Shown: positions 50,305 through 60,979, numbered from the stretch's first letter. The stretch: 64,000 bases of DNA from Isochrysis galbana (GCA_018136815.1 CM030935.1:6653092-6717091); one strand, 5' to 3'. Made by a program: numbers and translations. The notes: a model not told the origin generated them from the sequence alone.

Positions 50305-51558
50305 AACTAAGTTTACATTTAGGCACGCGAGCGCGCGCGCCGCCGCGACGTCCCCTCTCGCTTCGGGCCCCCCGCCGAGGGCGCCCCCCCAGTGCCCATG
50401 GAGCAGCCGCTGTCGAAGCGGCCGCGTCCGCCCACTGAGGCCGAGCAGGTGTGTGCGACTCCGGTCGCACCGCACGGCCCGTGGCCCCGGCCACACCACT
50501 CATGGCAGCCATGCTGGCCTCCCCCATGGGGGGGCCAGCAGGATGCTGACAACAGCGCACAACAGCCCCCAACAATGTTGGCCAACAATGTTAGGCTCCT
50601 GCAGCCACCCCTCCACCCCTCCATTGGGCATGGCTTATGGCAGAGGCCCCTCTCGCCCTAGCAAGGGCCGCGCTGCTCCGGCAGCGCGGCCCGCGGCCGG
50701 GTGGCCCCTATGGGCACAACATCGCACCCCATTGCAACATTGCAACGAACAACATACTCCCCAGAGACACCCCCTCATGCACACATCACACCATACGCAC
50801 AAGGCAAACGCACACGACCCCCCTGGGGCAAGAGAGAACAAGACCTCACCACCCAATGCTCCCACTCGCACGACACTGACTATGGTCACCCCCGTCCACG
50901 ACTCACAGGACCAAGACTCCGATGAAGACGACAACACCATCACACACTCTCGACGCTCGACGCCACCTTTGCTGACCTCTCATTCCATCAAGCCGGAGAC
51001 ATCGTACTTCAAGACACGACGGCGTACGCCGCCATCGTCGAGCTTCTGCTTGAACTCGAGGGAGTCGACCCCGAGCCAGACTTCTGGGCCCGCTCGGCGA
51101 GGGGCCCGTGGCACATAGCAGTCAACGAAGACTGCGCGCAACAATTCAAGGCCAAGTACGGTGACCTTACTAACATCCGCGTCCTAGCCCAAGACATCCC
51201 CGTACGCATCTGCATAGAATCCATCGAAGAGAAGCTCAACAAAAAAGGCACCTTCTCGCGAAAGGCGAAAGGCCCCCTGAAATACCATTTCCGGGTGTCA
51301 TCAGTCACCAGGTGTCACAGTGTCACCCTCCTATGCTCCTATGTAAGCAGCAAAGAAACTCCAGCGCCTCACGAGGGGAAGGGGGGTGGAAATGCTGCCA
51401 TGCTGCCAAACAAAAATTGTATGGGGGGGGGGACGGCGGGACGACGGCCAAGGGGCAAGGGGGGCGGGGGAGGGGGGGGGGGGTTAGAAAGTATCCTGTA
51501 TGTAGGTAGTGAGTGGTTCCATGTTCCATGCACCGCGAGTGCGGTAAGAATATTTTAA
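50305..51558 (+). pseudogene. AACTA-hairpin element with degraded ORF1-like protein
   Basis: The 5' end AACTAAGTTTACATTTAG matches the family B start. ATG 50398 begins a Pro-rich frame (MEQPLSKRPRPPTEAEQ) with in-frame stops at 50659 and 50923, then open to 51558. The part at 50,950-51,300 is well formed: FADLSFHQAGDIVLQ, WHIAVNEDCAQQF, and NIRVLAQDIPVRICIE, ending in a basic KLNKKGTFSRKAKG stretch. Its strand-helix order (W.V.....A...L......V....IPVR) resembles the RRM-like domain of LINE ORF1 proteins, which is inference. The overlapping frame 50192-51118 is open but compositionally a shadow. No RT follows and no target duplication was found. Confidence 0.4.
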
Positions 51559-51599
51559 GGTTTATTTTGGGAACTCAGGTTGCACCTTCTCCACGGCTC

Positions 51600-51718
51600 C
51601 ATGGATGGAGGACCGGGACTGGAGGAGTTGGAGTTGGAGTACGGGCGGGGGGGGGGGGGGGGGGGACACGAGGCATGAGCGGGGGCCTCCATATGAATTT
51701 GAACAAATAAACTTAGTT
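51600..51718 (-). mobile_element. AACTA-type 5' end (fragment, minus strand)
   Basis: Read on the minus strand from 51718: AACTAAGTTTATTTG, an AT-rich gap, then CATATGGAGGCCCCC. This is the same start string as families B and 50305, followed by ATG GAG. There is no clear stem-loop in this copy. Confidence 0.3.
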
Positions 51719-52048
51719 GATATAGTTGGCCCTTACAGCTTACCTAGCCCCGAACAAAGAACAACGATTGCGTTCGCGTCGAAAGAGGCGACCAGATACC
51801 CATTCTTTTTTTATAATAGTAGCCTGAACTGTAAGAGGCCCGCCGAGACCCACGCCCTACCGGACAGATGCCCATAGCTACTCTGGACTACAGGTTCCCG
51901 ACACTCAACACCTAGAGGAAAACATGCAACAACCGGTAGCCCGATGGCGCAAGAAGAAGTAGCGAGGAAAGCCATCGGGTATCGGTACACACCGCCTGCC
52001 ACCGGAATAAACCTACTGCACCCAGCCCCTAGGTAGAGCACGAGGGGA

Positions 52049-52150
52049 CGAGCCGCAAGGCAGGTGGAGGGGGGATAAGGGAAGCGGGCGTGGCTGCATA
52101 GAAGCTGTGCAGGGTCGCGCGCGCGGCGAGACTGTTAAGAAGTTTTTTAT
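52049..52150 (+). repeat. interspersed repeat family D, copy 1
   Basis: It shares GAGCCGCAAGGCAGGT, a GGGG-rich gap, GGCGTGGCTGCA, and AAAAAGTTTTTT-like AT sequence at its end with 62556-62665, in the same orientation. Confidence 0.6.
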
Positions 52151-53028
52151 AATAGTTGCAGTTCAATTAAAGTCCAAATTCAAATTTTATTTTGTGCCCG
52201 TGTGGTCCTGTTCCGTTTATATTTACGAATACTTTTACTTTAATTACAATTTAAGTTTCATTTTGTATAAGCGCGTGGCACATGGAGGGCGCTGTAGAGG
52301 CGCATCGACGATGCCACCACGGCGTGATCCATATTGTCCCCCACCTTGGGCGCTCGAACAGAGCTGCACTACGGCCCGTCCCACGGGTAAGTCCGCGGCA
52401 TTCTGGATGATGGTGTCGCCTGGGTTTACCATCTTCAAGGCACGGGGCCCACACACAAAGCGGGGGCTACTGGTGAAGAAGTGCACTGCCTGCCCGCTTG
52501 CTTGCGCACCTACATCGTGCCAGCTGCCACACTGTTGCAACATCATCACACTGACAACGCTTGCCTTGGTGGGCCCAAGCCCACATTCGTCATGTTCAAT
52601 CTTTCTTTTGAGTGCATCCGCCTCAACCATCTCACAATGGAGGAGACTGCAGAAGCCCAGCAGATCTCGCGCCTCGACGTCTTGAGAGCTGGGCTGAGAC
52701 CACGAAATGGAGCATACAAGATACCCATGAGTTGGACCTCTTTTAACTTACCTTGAGTACTCGAACAGCGCGCGGTGTGCGTCACCGCGCGAGGGTTCAC
52801 GCTCGTGCCGCAATGCCTGCACGCGTGCGATGGAGGTGCGAAGCGGCGCGTCCTACACGGCACGAGGGGCGAAGCGTCAGGAGATGGATACCACCTATTT
52901 TTTCGCACATGGCTCGAGGGTACCTGTTCCAAGGAGAGCGGCCAGCCCCCCACAAGGCATTGGCACGGCTAAGCGGTGCTGCAGCACAAGCACATGGCAC
53001 AGATGTTGTCCATAGCTAGTCTACTGGC

Positions 53029-53499
53029 CTAGCCCGAGTGCGTGGATAGCAGGGAAAATTCGGTGTGCCCCGGCCAATGCGGTGTGCCCCGAAGCAATGT
53101 GCGCGGCGTGCAGCCGACAGGTCGAGCGCGCACGTAATGCTTATCCGCCTCGTACAAGCGGACGAACTGCTGCTCGTGCTGTGAAATTCCAAGGTGAGAA
53201 CGAAGCTGCGCATCGCGTTCACCTGGTGTCATCCTCCTGAAACGGCGGTGTGTCACGAACGCAAAGAACGTGGGTGAGACGGGGAGGAGCATGTAGGGGG
53301 GGACAAGCGAGCGCTCAACAAGGTTAGGTGGGGTTTGTGGGGGGGGGGGGGGGGGAGAGTGCATCGAGCGCACGCACATGGAGGCAATCCAAGCGGTAAG
53401 GGGAGACCGAAAGTTGGCGACTTGCGCGGCGTAAGCCATGATCTTGGCCTCGTTCTGATCAGGCTTGAATGCCTCGCAGCGGCCAGCTTCGACCGGCAT
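53029..53499 (-). CDS. hypothetical protein
   Basis: The minus-strand frame of 156 residues starts at ATG 53499 (MPVEAGRCEAFKPDQNEAKI), chosen because GA-rich sequence typical of leaders here lies directly upstream. The ends look protein-like (QHEQQFVRLYEADKHYVRAR near the C-terminus). The middle reads a C/T-run as HSPPPPPPQTPP and may be an intron ending at a TTTCAG near 53,240. No family was recognised. Confidence 0.35.
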   Translation of the reverse strand: MPVEAGRCEAFKPDQNEAKIMAYAAQVANFRSPLTAWIASMCVRSMHSPPPPPPQTPPNLVERSLVPPYMLLPVSPTFFAFVTHRRFRRMTPGERDAQLRSHLGISQHEQQFVRLYEADKHYVRARPVGCTPRTLLRGTPHWPGHTEFSLLSTHSG

Positions 53500-54056
53500 G
53501 TCTCCCTTCTCTACGACTCGCTCTCGCTCTCTCTCTGTTTCTCCTGGGGATTGGGGGAGGGGAAGGGTGGGTCGGTGGGTGGAAGGGGTGGGGTGGGAAG
53601 GGCGAAGTGAAGAGGAGGGATCTTGTGGAGAAAGCAGAGGCGGAGAAAGCACAGGCGAGTGATGTTGGAGGCGCACGGGCGGCGTGAGGAAAGGAGGGGA
53701 GGAGGGGAAGGCAGAAGAGGAGAGAGGGGAGGAAGGGAAGCGACGGGGAAAGAGGGCAAAGAGGGGAGAGAAGGGAAGAAGGGAAGATGGCTGGCGTGGT
53801 CTCCCTCCCTCTCCCTCTCTCCCCAACCTCCCCCCTCCCCTCCCCCTCCCGCAGCGCGCCCGCACCGCCGCGCCTGCGCTCCCTCCTCTCGCCCTCACGA
53901 TGTACCGGGGGGGGGGGGGGAGACCACTTGGCTCCGGCCCCACCAAGTCCTCCTCCTCCTCTTCCCCCATCCCCCACCACCCCGATCTGATCCCTACCAA
54001 CCTCCTTTTCCCCCTCCATCATCACCGTCTCCGCTTCCCCCATCTCCCATACCTTA
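53500..54056. other. CT/GA-rich low complexity, no gene
   Basis: GA/GGA-rich sequence (53,530-53,790) is followed by CCCT/CT-rich sequence and an internal G-run (53,908-53,919). Long frames across it are compositional artefacts. Confidence 0.6.
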
Positions 54057-54240
54057 GGGCGGTCAAACTGGGACTTTTTAACTATTAGTAAGGGTTGGGC
54101 TGCATTTTTTGACCGTGGCGCGATGCCCAATAAAAAACCTCCGGGGGAGGCTACCTGACGCTACGAAAATCTTCGCCAAGAAATGGTGCGATTTGCCCCC
54201 CTTCTCTCCCCCTCCGTCACGCGCGCTCACGCTCTACCCG
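54057..54240 (+). repeat. interspersed repeat family C, copy 2
   Basis: Same family and orientation as 15297-15510; slightly shorter, missing a duplicated TACCGGACTACCGGGC block. Confidence 0.8.
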
Positions 54241-55279
54241 TCAAGAATTGGCGTTCGCGCCCGCGGGGGGATCGGTTCTTTTATATCTAAGCTACATTCG
54301 GCATTTGATTCCCGCCCGATGCAGCGCCGTGTCGGGCTGCCGACAGTCCGACCACCCCCTGACCCTTTGGCATCATTGCCCGCGCAGCCCACCCAGCACA
54401 TCACAGCGCGCGCACGCGGCTACCCTGTCTACCAGAGGCCCCACCCCGACGATCCCGACCCGCCCCTCGCAGGATTCACCCTCTCTCTCTCGAACTCGGC
54501 ATCGAGAACCAGGACCGGGTCACCAACGCGGCCGTCCTCGCGTGGCTGACGAGCCTCTTGCCTTCGCGGCCCTCCTCTCTTTGACAGTGCCAAATCCAGC
54601 GCTGATCGATGAGGTGAGACCCGTGGGCGGCCTCAGGACGGGCCACGTCGTGGCGCTCAACGCCACGAACGGCGATTACCGCGAACGACTAGGTAGAAAG
54701 TAAGGAGGGAATCTACGTGCGTAAACCGAAAGGGGCGAGAGGAGCGCCTCGCGTCCCCCCTCTCAGGCACCAATTCCCCTCCGGACCACGGCGGCGGCGT
54801 GAGCTGCGTCTGCCCGCTCAACTCTCTAATCCGAAGTCCGTTTCGCCAACTGCTCTCGAGGCGGCGTCCGCCGACGTTCGCTCGTACGCATCCAAGCTCA
54901 ATGCGGGCCTCCGCCTTTCTTGGTCCAGCGCTCTCGAGGCTACCCTAGCCGCTCAGGCTGAGTCGGTCCGTGACGCTACCATCAAGTCTCAGAGACCATG
55001 TTGCGGGTAGGGGGGGTTGTTCATATCTCTTCGCATATGTCCCGCCATTAGGTTTCCTCGCGTGGCTCCCCTTCGTCGTCTAGTTCCGTATCACGCTCGC
55101 CTCTTCTGCCCGCTCCCGATAGGATCGTCCCCTCACGTCCCCTCTTTCCCGCTTCTCGCCTCGTCTCTCCCTCTCTCTCCCCGTTCCCACTGAGTGTTTT
55201 CCGCCCACTGTCATCCCTTTCTTTTCCCGCGTGTTCTCTTCTTCCCCCCCCCCCTCCCGCGCGTCTTCTCTCGGTCCGG

Positions 55280-55296
55280 TAGCTTTTGTACGCTCA
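55280..55296. repeat. 17-bp target-site duplication, left
   Basis: TAGCTTTTGTACGCTCA is identical to 56171-56187. Confidence 0.8.
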
Positions 55297-56170
55297 AAAA
55301 AAAATTAATCAATGTTATATGCTAGCCAACCCCACTAGCTAATTGGACACAACTTTTCCGTCCCGGAATCCCGCCATGCCTGACGAGCCAGGTGTCCGAG
55401 TGATACCGGGGGGTGGGGGCACTGCCCCCTCCCCTCGATATTTGTCCTCCCCCCAGTGCACGCACCGACCCCGCGCACCCCAGCGCGTCCTCTCCTCGAG
55501 TCCACGCTGGGGGAAAACCCCTTTCGGGTAAAAGCAACGCGGGGGGGGGGGGCACTCGTGAGATAGGGGCCCAGAAGCGCTAATCTCCCTCGCTAGTGCG
55601 AGTGGCCACGGCGAGCCGCGGCCCTTCCCTCCTGGCTCTGGCGCCCCCGTCTTCTCTTACCCAAACGGGGCGAGAAGACACGTTACTGCCGGAGGGGAGA
55701 GCTGCCGCTCCCCCCTCCCCTCCCTCTTCCCTTTTCCTCCTCTCTTCCCTGCGGCGGGGGCCCATGGCGCGCGCCTGCGGCCCCTCGCTCAGGTCCCCAG
55801 ATGGCCTGCAGGGCATGGGAGCACAGCTCAGGGGGCAGGTGAGGCTGGGGCATGGCCCTGGCCCCTCCTGCCTCTCCCTCGCTGGCGCTCCGAGCCCCTG
55901 CGGGTCGACTGGAGCTGGCTGGGGGGTCCTGAACAGGGGGGCCCAGGGGGAGGAGGGGCTGGTCAGAGGAATGGGCAGGCCACGACGGGCCAGGGCGGGC
56001 GAGTCAGGCGGGCCTGTGAGGAGAGGAATGGGTCAGCAGGGCTGTGTGCTCCTGGCAAGCCATCAGGCGTGCCAGGAGAGTGGGTGGATCCTCCCCCATG
56101 GCAGGGGAGGAGTGGAGAGAGAGGGGGGCTCGTGCCCCCCCATGGGCGAACTAAGTATAAACTTAGTTCT
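55297..56170 (-). mobile_element. nested AACTA-hairpin element family B with 17-bp target duplication
   Basis: TAGCTTTTGTACGCTCA flanks it at 55280-55296 and 56171-56187. On the minus strand it begins (56169) with the perfect stem-loop AACTAAGTTTATACTTAGTT, then CGCCCATGGGG as in the copy at 45021. Its other end is GATTAATTTTTTTT next to the duplication. The 17-bp duplication again points to target-primed insertion, although the tail is T-rich rather than A-rich on this strand. The internal sequence is GC-rich without RT or transposase. Confidence 0.75.
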
Positions 56171-56187
56171 AGCTTTTGTACGCTCAG
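56171..56187. repeat. 17-bp target-site duplication, right
   Basis: Identical to 55280-55296. Confidence 0.8.
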
Positions 56188-56902
56188 CGCTATCGCTCGA
56201 GCGCTCCTGTGGCCTTCTGCTCTGTGTGCCCCCCGTCCTCGTTCTCGTCTCGCGTGACCGTATGCCGGTCGAGGTCCCTCGTTCGTCCTCAGCTCCTCCG
56301 ATGCGTGCCTCCCATGTGTCCGGTGGCCCGTGCCTCATGCCCCCGAACTGTACTCCACATGTTACATACATCAATCCTCTTGCCTCCACATGCAACACAG
56401 CCACAGCTCCACCCCATCCCACACAGACCAGCTCGTTTCGAACCTGGGGATCGCGTCTGCATGCGATTGCCAGGCCATGCTAACAAGTTGCAATTCATCT
56501 ACTCGGGTCCCTACCGCGTCGTAGAGGCTCTGTCCGACACTAGGTACCGACTCCGTGATCTGGAGAACCGGTTAGTCAAGGAGGAGGTGCACATCTCGAA
56601 CCTCCGGCCGTATCATACTTTCGTTGATGAAGAGCCGCTGGCTGACGACGACGAGTACATCGTTGAGAAGTTGCTCGATCGTCGTAGCCATGGCGATTCT
56701 ACCGAGTACCTCGTGAAGTGGCGTGGCTATTCTATTCGAGAAGCCACCTGGGAGCCTCGTTCCGAGTTGCTCCGCCGTTGTTCTGATTTGCTTGATGAGT
56801 ATGATCGCTCCGTCGAAGAGACTTGTCCAGAAGATGTTGAGTGCTTGCAAGATATGATTGAGCTCAGTATCAATGTACCATACTATGGGGATGATCGTGT
56901 AG

Positions 56903-57095
56903 GCTGATCGTGATTGAAGGATCTTCCATGCTATGGGGATGATGGTGATTGAACGCTTTTCCACGTGTAGGCTGGTGGCGATTGAACGCTTTTCCATACT
57001 GTGGGGATGATGGTGATTGAACGCGTTTCCACGTGTAGGCTGGTGGCGATTGAAAGTTTTTCCATACTGTGGGTGATGGTGATTGAGCGCTTCCC
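56903..57095 (+). repeat. 33-36-bp minisatellite, copy 2
   Basis: The same unit (GGTGATTGAACGCTTTTCCA plus alternating GTGTAGGCTGGT or TACTGTGGGGATGAT spacers) as at 11366-11550. It starts at the end of the gypsy chromodomain frame, so it probably belongs to that element's 3' region. Confidence 0.75.
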
Positions 57096-57338
57096 GCCTC
57101 GTGATGGGGCCTAAGGTTTATTGATTATCTTCTGCCGGGGTCCGGACAACCCCCCCCGCCAGCTTCTTTCGGGACCTTCAACCCGCGATCCAAGAGTAAA
57201 GACCTCCCGCCAAAAGTCAAAGTTTTCAAAATTGAGTGTTTGTGTTTCAAGGCCTTGCTCACATTGGCGACAGCTCATGATAGCGGGGGGTGAATAGAGG
57301 TATGCCCGGGTCATCCCATGGATGCCCACAAATGTTAG

Positions 57339-58598
57339 TCACAACGTTCCGATCCTCCTCTTCTTTTTTTGGTTGGCATTCCGCTTGGCTGAGGCACGTC
57401 TCACCTCGACATCACTGTCACCATCGTTCTCATCTAGGAGTTCGGCCGGAAGTTGGGGCTCTTCAACGGAGTGGCGCGCAGTGAGCATACGCCGCAGCGA
57501 GGTGGGGTGGCCGGACGTTGCACCTGCCGACAGGCCGGACGCAGACGAGGGACCCTTTTCACTAGCCTGCCGCGCCTTTTGCTCGGCGAGCTTCGCCTTC
57601 ATCCGGGCCGCGAGAGACTCCGCCATGGAAGCGGCTGCCGAGCCGCTGCTACTTGATTTTCCTTGTCCGGAGCTCTCGGCACGCCTCTTCTCGCGCTGGA
57701 TGGCCTGAGCCACAAACTCGGCGATAGCGGAGTCGCGCTTGCCGTTGCGGTCCGTGAGAGTCTCATAGGCCTCGGTGAGCAAAGCAAAGCCTTCCTTGCA
57801 CCTCGGGTGCGTAGAGATATCCGGGTGGCAGCAGAGCTTGAGCTCCTCGTACGTCCGCTGCAAGAAGCGCTCGCCAGGAGGCTGCAGTGATAGGGGAGGG
57901 GCACAAAGTGCAGTGTAAGCAGCCAGGCCGACAGCGTGACCACAAAAGCCGTCAAACGGAGTGGCACGCAGCGCTCACAGCCCAATGTGCATCCCATCCG
58001 CGTCTGATCAGTCTTAGTTGGGGTTAGGTGAGAAAATCGGCGCGGAAGGCAGCGCACTGCTTCACGGCCATTCTCGCCTCACAGTTCTGTGACTGCGATT
58101 GTGAACCTAGCAGCGTCTCGCGCCGTCCCGCTGCTAGCGTAGACCAGCAGGCTCAGCCATTGCAGCGACAACGGACCGAATGCCTTCGCTCCACCACGGA
58201 GGGCGAGCGGGGGCAGCCTCCTAGTCACTTCCCCTTCACTTTACCTCTCTCGCTCCCACCTTCTCTTCAACTCCTCCCCTTTGTGACCGGGCCGCGCAAG
58301 GACGGTGCACGCCAAACGCACTCACCTGCCACACCGGCTTCCCCGTCTCATCCCAGCTTGGCTCTCCCACCCTCAGCCTGGCAAAGATGCTCTTGGCTGT
58401 CATCAGCGAGAGGATCGCCTCCTCCTGCTCTCTCCACGATTTTCTCGCCGCCTTGCGCGCCTTGCGCGCCGCCTCCTTGGCCTCCGCCTCGGCCAGACTC
58501 GCTTTGTCCCTGTGCACCACCCCGGAAGACGCCCCCGCCGCCACACCGCGCCCACGAGGGTTGTCGTCCTCATGCTCAAGCACCGCCAGCACTTCCAT
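57339..58598 (-). CDS. J-domain protein, DNAJC8/SPF31-like
   Basis: CDS is complement(join(57339..57881, 58326..58598)), 271 residues. The 444-nt intron has a GTGAGT donor and a CTGCAG acceptor, phase 0. Exon 1 encodes an Ala/Lys/Glu-rich helix and IFARLRVG. Exon 2 continues with RTYEELKLCCHPD, which carries the HPD tripeptide needed to stimulate Hsp70, then GFALLTEAYETLTDRNGKRD. A long charged helix and a basic C-terminus (KRNANQKKKRRIG) follow. An internal J-domain with a trailing charged coil resembles DNAJC8/SPF31, a spliceosome-associated J-protein, but the assignment rests on architecture. ATG 58598 is the first Met in frame; the codons before it include GTG only. Confidence 0.65.
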
Positions 58599-59533
58599 CG
58601 CGCCGCGCCGCGCCACCACCTCCGACTACGTTAGAACTTATAGCGTCGTATGACATCTTGTTAGCTAGCATTCCTAGCCACATACACCGGACGAGCCATG
58701 CGCCAACCGCGCACACCCCCATCGCGGGGTAGGGGCTCCGTTGCCGTCGAAGGGCTACGGTCCCGCAGGACTGAGGTTATACTAACACAACAATAAAACT
58801 CTGACGCTCCCCCATCGCCAAAGGCGAAACCCTGATTCTCCCAATCGTTGCCATTCTGTCGCATTCGCGAATCGACACTCGTTAGGCTTCGCTCTTCTCT
58901 TCGTCGTTCGGTATTTATCGTTATAATTCTCTCGTTCTCGTTCTCGGTCAAAAGCTTCGCTTGGATGCATGGGATCGTGGGTTGTGGAGCGCCCTCTCTC
59001 TTTCTCTCGAAAGAGAAGGGAAGTTTCCCCACCTTTCTTCCTCCCAGGCGCCTCGCAAATAGGTTTAATTTGCTATCTCTACAGCGGTTCTTTATCTGCT
59101 TCTGGGGGCAATCAGGTTTAATTTACGACCTCTTCGTATCTCCCCCTTAGGCACATCGCACTCCTTTCGTCTTATTCGGTAAGTCTTTTGGAATCTTGTG
59201 CGGCAGGATTGCCCCTCGTTTCCGTTATGGTGCGATTCCCCTTCCAGACGGGATCGCCGACAGATCGCCTTCTGATCGTCGTCCGTCGTCGTCTGGCCGG
59301 AGTGTTTGGGTTTGATTTTAGTCGAGTTACGTGAGAAAGTCGTGGGGCGAGAGTCGGGGTGTTTTCCTGGGTGTCTCTGTCCGTCGTCCGGTCGTCAGTC
59401 GTCATCCGTCGTCGCTCTCGCTCTCGTCGCTCTCGCTCTCGTAACACTCGTACCCAACAAACTCGCCTCGCCTCGCCAGCCCCTGCCATCACAGCCCTCC
59501 TCTCATTCACCCTCGCCTCTCGCCGCTCGCTCG
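58599..59533 (+). other. probable LTR/leader of a gypsy element
   Basis: It is non-coding and leads into the gag ATG at 59534. It shares short blocks with the 30.9-kb LTR read in the same sense (AGGTTTAATTTGC, CTCGTTCTCG-like repeats). A TGTTAGC at about 58,659 could be the LTR start. No matching downstream LTR was seen, so limits are uncertain. Confidence 0.4.
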
Positions 59534-60979
59534 ATGTCGTTCTCGCCGCCGTCCTCGCCCTCGTCCAAGCCCGCCTGCCCGCCTTCCTCTGCTGACGGGC
59601 TTCAGCCCGTCAGCACCTCTGAAGCCGTCTCCTCAGCCGCGCCTACCGCCGGCATGCCCCCTTCCTCATTGCCCTCAGGCCCTATGGGCCACTCCAATTC
59701 GTCAGGTGTAGAATCCTTCCCGGTGCGTCCCGCGCTGGACGTCTCAATGGGGGTCACCCCCACCTCTGCAGAGTCGGGCATCATGCTTGCCCTGCCCCCT
59801 TTCCTCTCTCCGGACGGTCATCCACCACCACCTTCACAGGGGGAGGTGATGCCCTCCCTCGCCTCGCCTCCTGATCTCACTGCGGCCCCGCCGCCATCAT
59901 CTCCGCCTTCGCCGCCGGAGTCCGTTGGAGGCAGATCCAAGCCCGAGTCTTTCCAGGGTGAGGATAATCCTCTGGAAGGATTCTTCCCCTCTTCTCGCGC
60001 ATGTCTCGAGGCACCGCCACCATTACCATCGGACTCGGAGGCAGCCTACGAGCCCTATAACACCTCGCTCGAACGCCTCTCGGTCGCCTCGGTCGCGCCA
60101 AGCCAGCCGTCTCGTTGTGGAGAGGCCCCGGGCCTGCTGCCCGACTCCCTTCTTCATCTCTCTCCTTCTCCACCGTCTGCTACGGTCCCGCCGCCAACTT
60201 CTTCGGCTTCACCGGGGCTCAACCCCGTCGAGCTGCGCTACATCGAGCTCATGCAGGCTATGGCCGCACAATTCTCACAGCAGCTCGCCGCGGTCACCAG
60301 CGCGATCGAACGGGGCCGACTCCCTCCTGCTCCAGTCCAGGAAGCCAGCCCGCCTCCACCTCCATCCGATGATGGCGGCGAAGTTGTTTTGCCTCCGCCA
60401 CCGCCGCTCCCTCGTTCCTCATCGAAATCTAAAAAGCCTCATAAGGATAAGAAGAAGGACCGCCGCCGCCGCCGCTACAGTCCCTCTACTTCTTCGTCCT
60501 CCTCGTCATCGTCCCCGGTTTCTAGCCCGCGTTCATCCAACTCTTCACCGACCAGGGACTCGGAGTCCGATGGGTCATCCGAGTCTACGGACTCTCGCCG
60601 CAGGCCTCGCCGCGCCAAGGGTGGCCACTATACCACTGCGGGCAAAGGTTATCATACTAAAGAGGGACGGCCGTCTATGATGGCCCCCGGAGGTTTGCAT
60701 TCTAATCCTCGCCGATCTCTCCGCCCCCACGCCTCTAAATCCAAGTCAGGCCAACGGGGTAGCCGGGAGAGTCGCCATCACGCTAAGCGCCACGCCGCTC
60801 CTCCCGCGGACCCAGCCCTGTCTGATGAGCCGGACATTCTTGAACAATGGCTACGTCACTATGGGCGCCACGGCAAAGCCTACTCCGAATCCGCTAATGC
60901 CCCACTCGAATACCAGGTGATGGCGGCTCGGGAGGTCCCCTCGGGTGAGTCCTGGCACGCTCGCCGCAACGAAGAATGA
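59534..60979 (+). CDS. Gag-like protein of a gypsy element, without pol
   Basis: The product is 481 residues from ATG 59534 (MSFSPPSSPSS); the open frame extends upstream to 59306 but reads leader sequence. A long Pro/Ser-rich region is followed by a helical segment (ELRYIELMQAMAAQFSQQLA), then an Arg/Ser- and Lys-rich region (KKDRRRRRYSPST, SRRRPRRAKGG), and a C-terminal DEPDILEQWLRHYGRHGKAY. This order (disordered, coil, basic) matches gag N-terminal regions of the gypsy copies at 5.3 and 40 kb. It stops at 60979 before any capsid, protease or RT, so it is either truncated or a gag-only element. Confidence 0.5.
   Translation: MSFSPPSSPSSKPACPPSSADGLQPVSTSEAVSSAAPTAGMPPSSLPSGPMGHSNSSGVESFPVRPALDVSMGVTPTSAESGIMLALPPFLSPDGHPPPPSQGEVMPSLASPPDLTAAPPPSSPPSPPESVGGRSKPESFQGEDNPLEGFFPSSRACLEAPPPLPSDSEAAYEPYNTSLERLSVASVAPSQPSRCGEAPGLLPDSLLHLSPSPPSATVPPPTSSASPGLNPVELRYIELMQAMAAQFSQQLAAVTSAIERGRLPPAPVQEASPPPPPSDDGGEVVLPPPPPLPRSSSKSKKPHKDKKKDRRRRRYSPSTSSSSSSSSPVSSPRSSNSSPTRDSESDGSSESTDSRRRPRRAKGGHYTTAGKGYHTKEGRPSMMAPGGLHSNPRRSLRPHASKSKSGQRGSRESRHHAKRHAAPPADPALSDEPDILEQWLRHYGRHGKAYSESANAPLEYQVMAAREVPSGESWHARRNEE

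Larger units (their letters stand above)
51559..53028. other. mixed repeat sequence, no assignable gene
   Basis: It includes a minus-strand AACTAAGTTTATTTG start at 51718, G-runs at 51,645-51,665, repeat family D (52049-52150) and overlapping frames at 52,244-52,950 on both strands without motifs. Confidence 0.4.
54241..56907 (+). pseudogene. Ty3/gypsy remnant with integrase C-terminus and chromodomain, split by insertions
   Basis: 54,480-55,000 holds frameshifted coding pieces ending in the integrase C-terminal linker (SYASKLNAGLRLSWSSALEA, then AESVRDATIKSQ). The next expected residues, FEPGDRVCMRLPGHANKLQF, appear only at 56434, in a frame that continues through SGPYRV, YRLRDLEN and HISNLRPY into a chromodomain (EYIVEKLLD, YLVKWRGY, ATWEP) to 56907. 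About 1.4 kb, including a nested 874-bp element, separates the halves; AGACCA occurs at both edges. The chromodomain part is close to that of the 30.9-kb element, so both belong to one lineage. No protease or RT is visible. Confidence 0.7.

Noticed and set aside
53459-54130. Long minus-strand frames of 220-320 codons
   Set aside because: Mostly translation of GGA/CCT low complexity; only the part from 53499 down looks protein-like.
55009-56425. Whole 1.4-kb insert as one solo LTR (TGTTGC...GCAACA)
   Set aside because: The bases flanking TGTTGC and GCAACA do not form a duplication, and a separate 17-bp-duplication element is nested within; kept only as a suggestion.
55596-56483. 295-codon plus-strand frame across the nested family B element
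   Set aside because: It crosses the element boundary and target duplication and is Pro/Gly/Ala-rich by composition; no motif.
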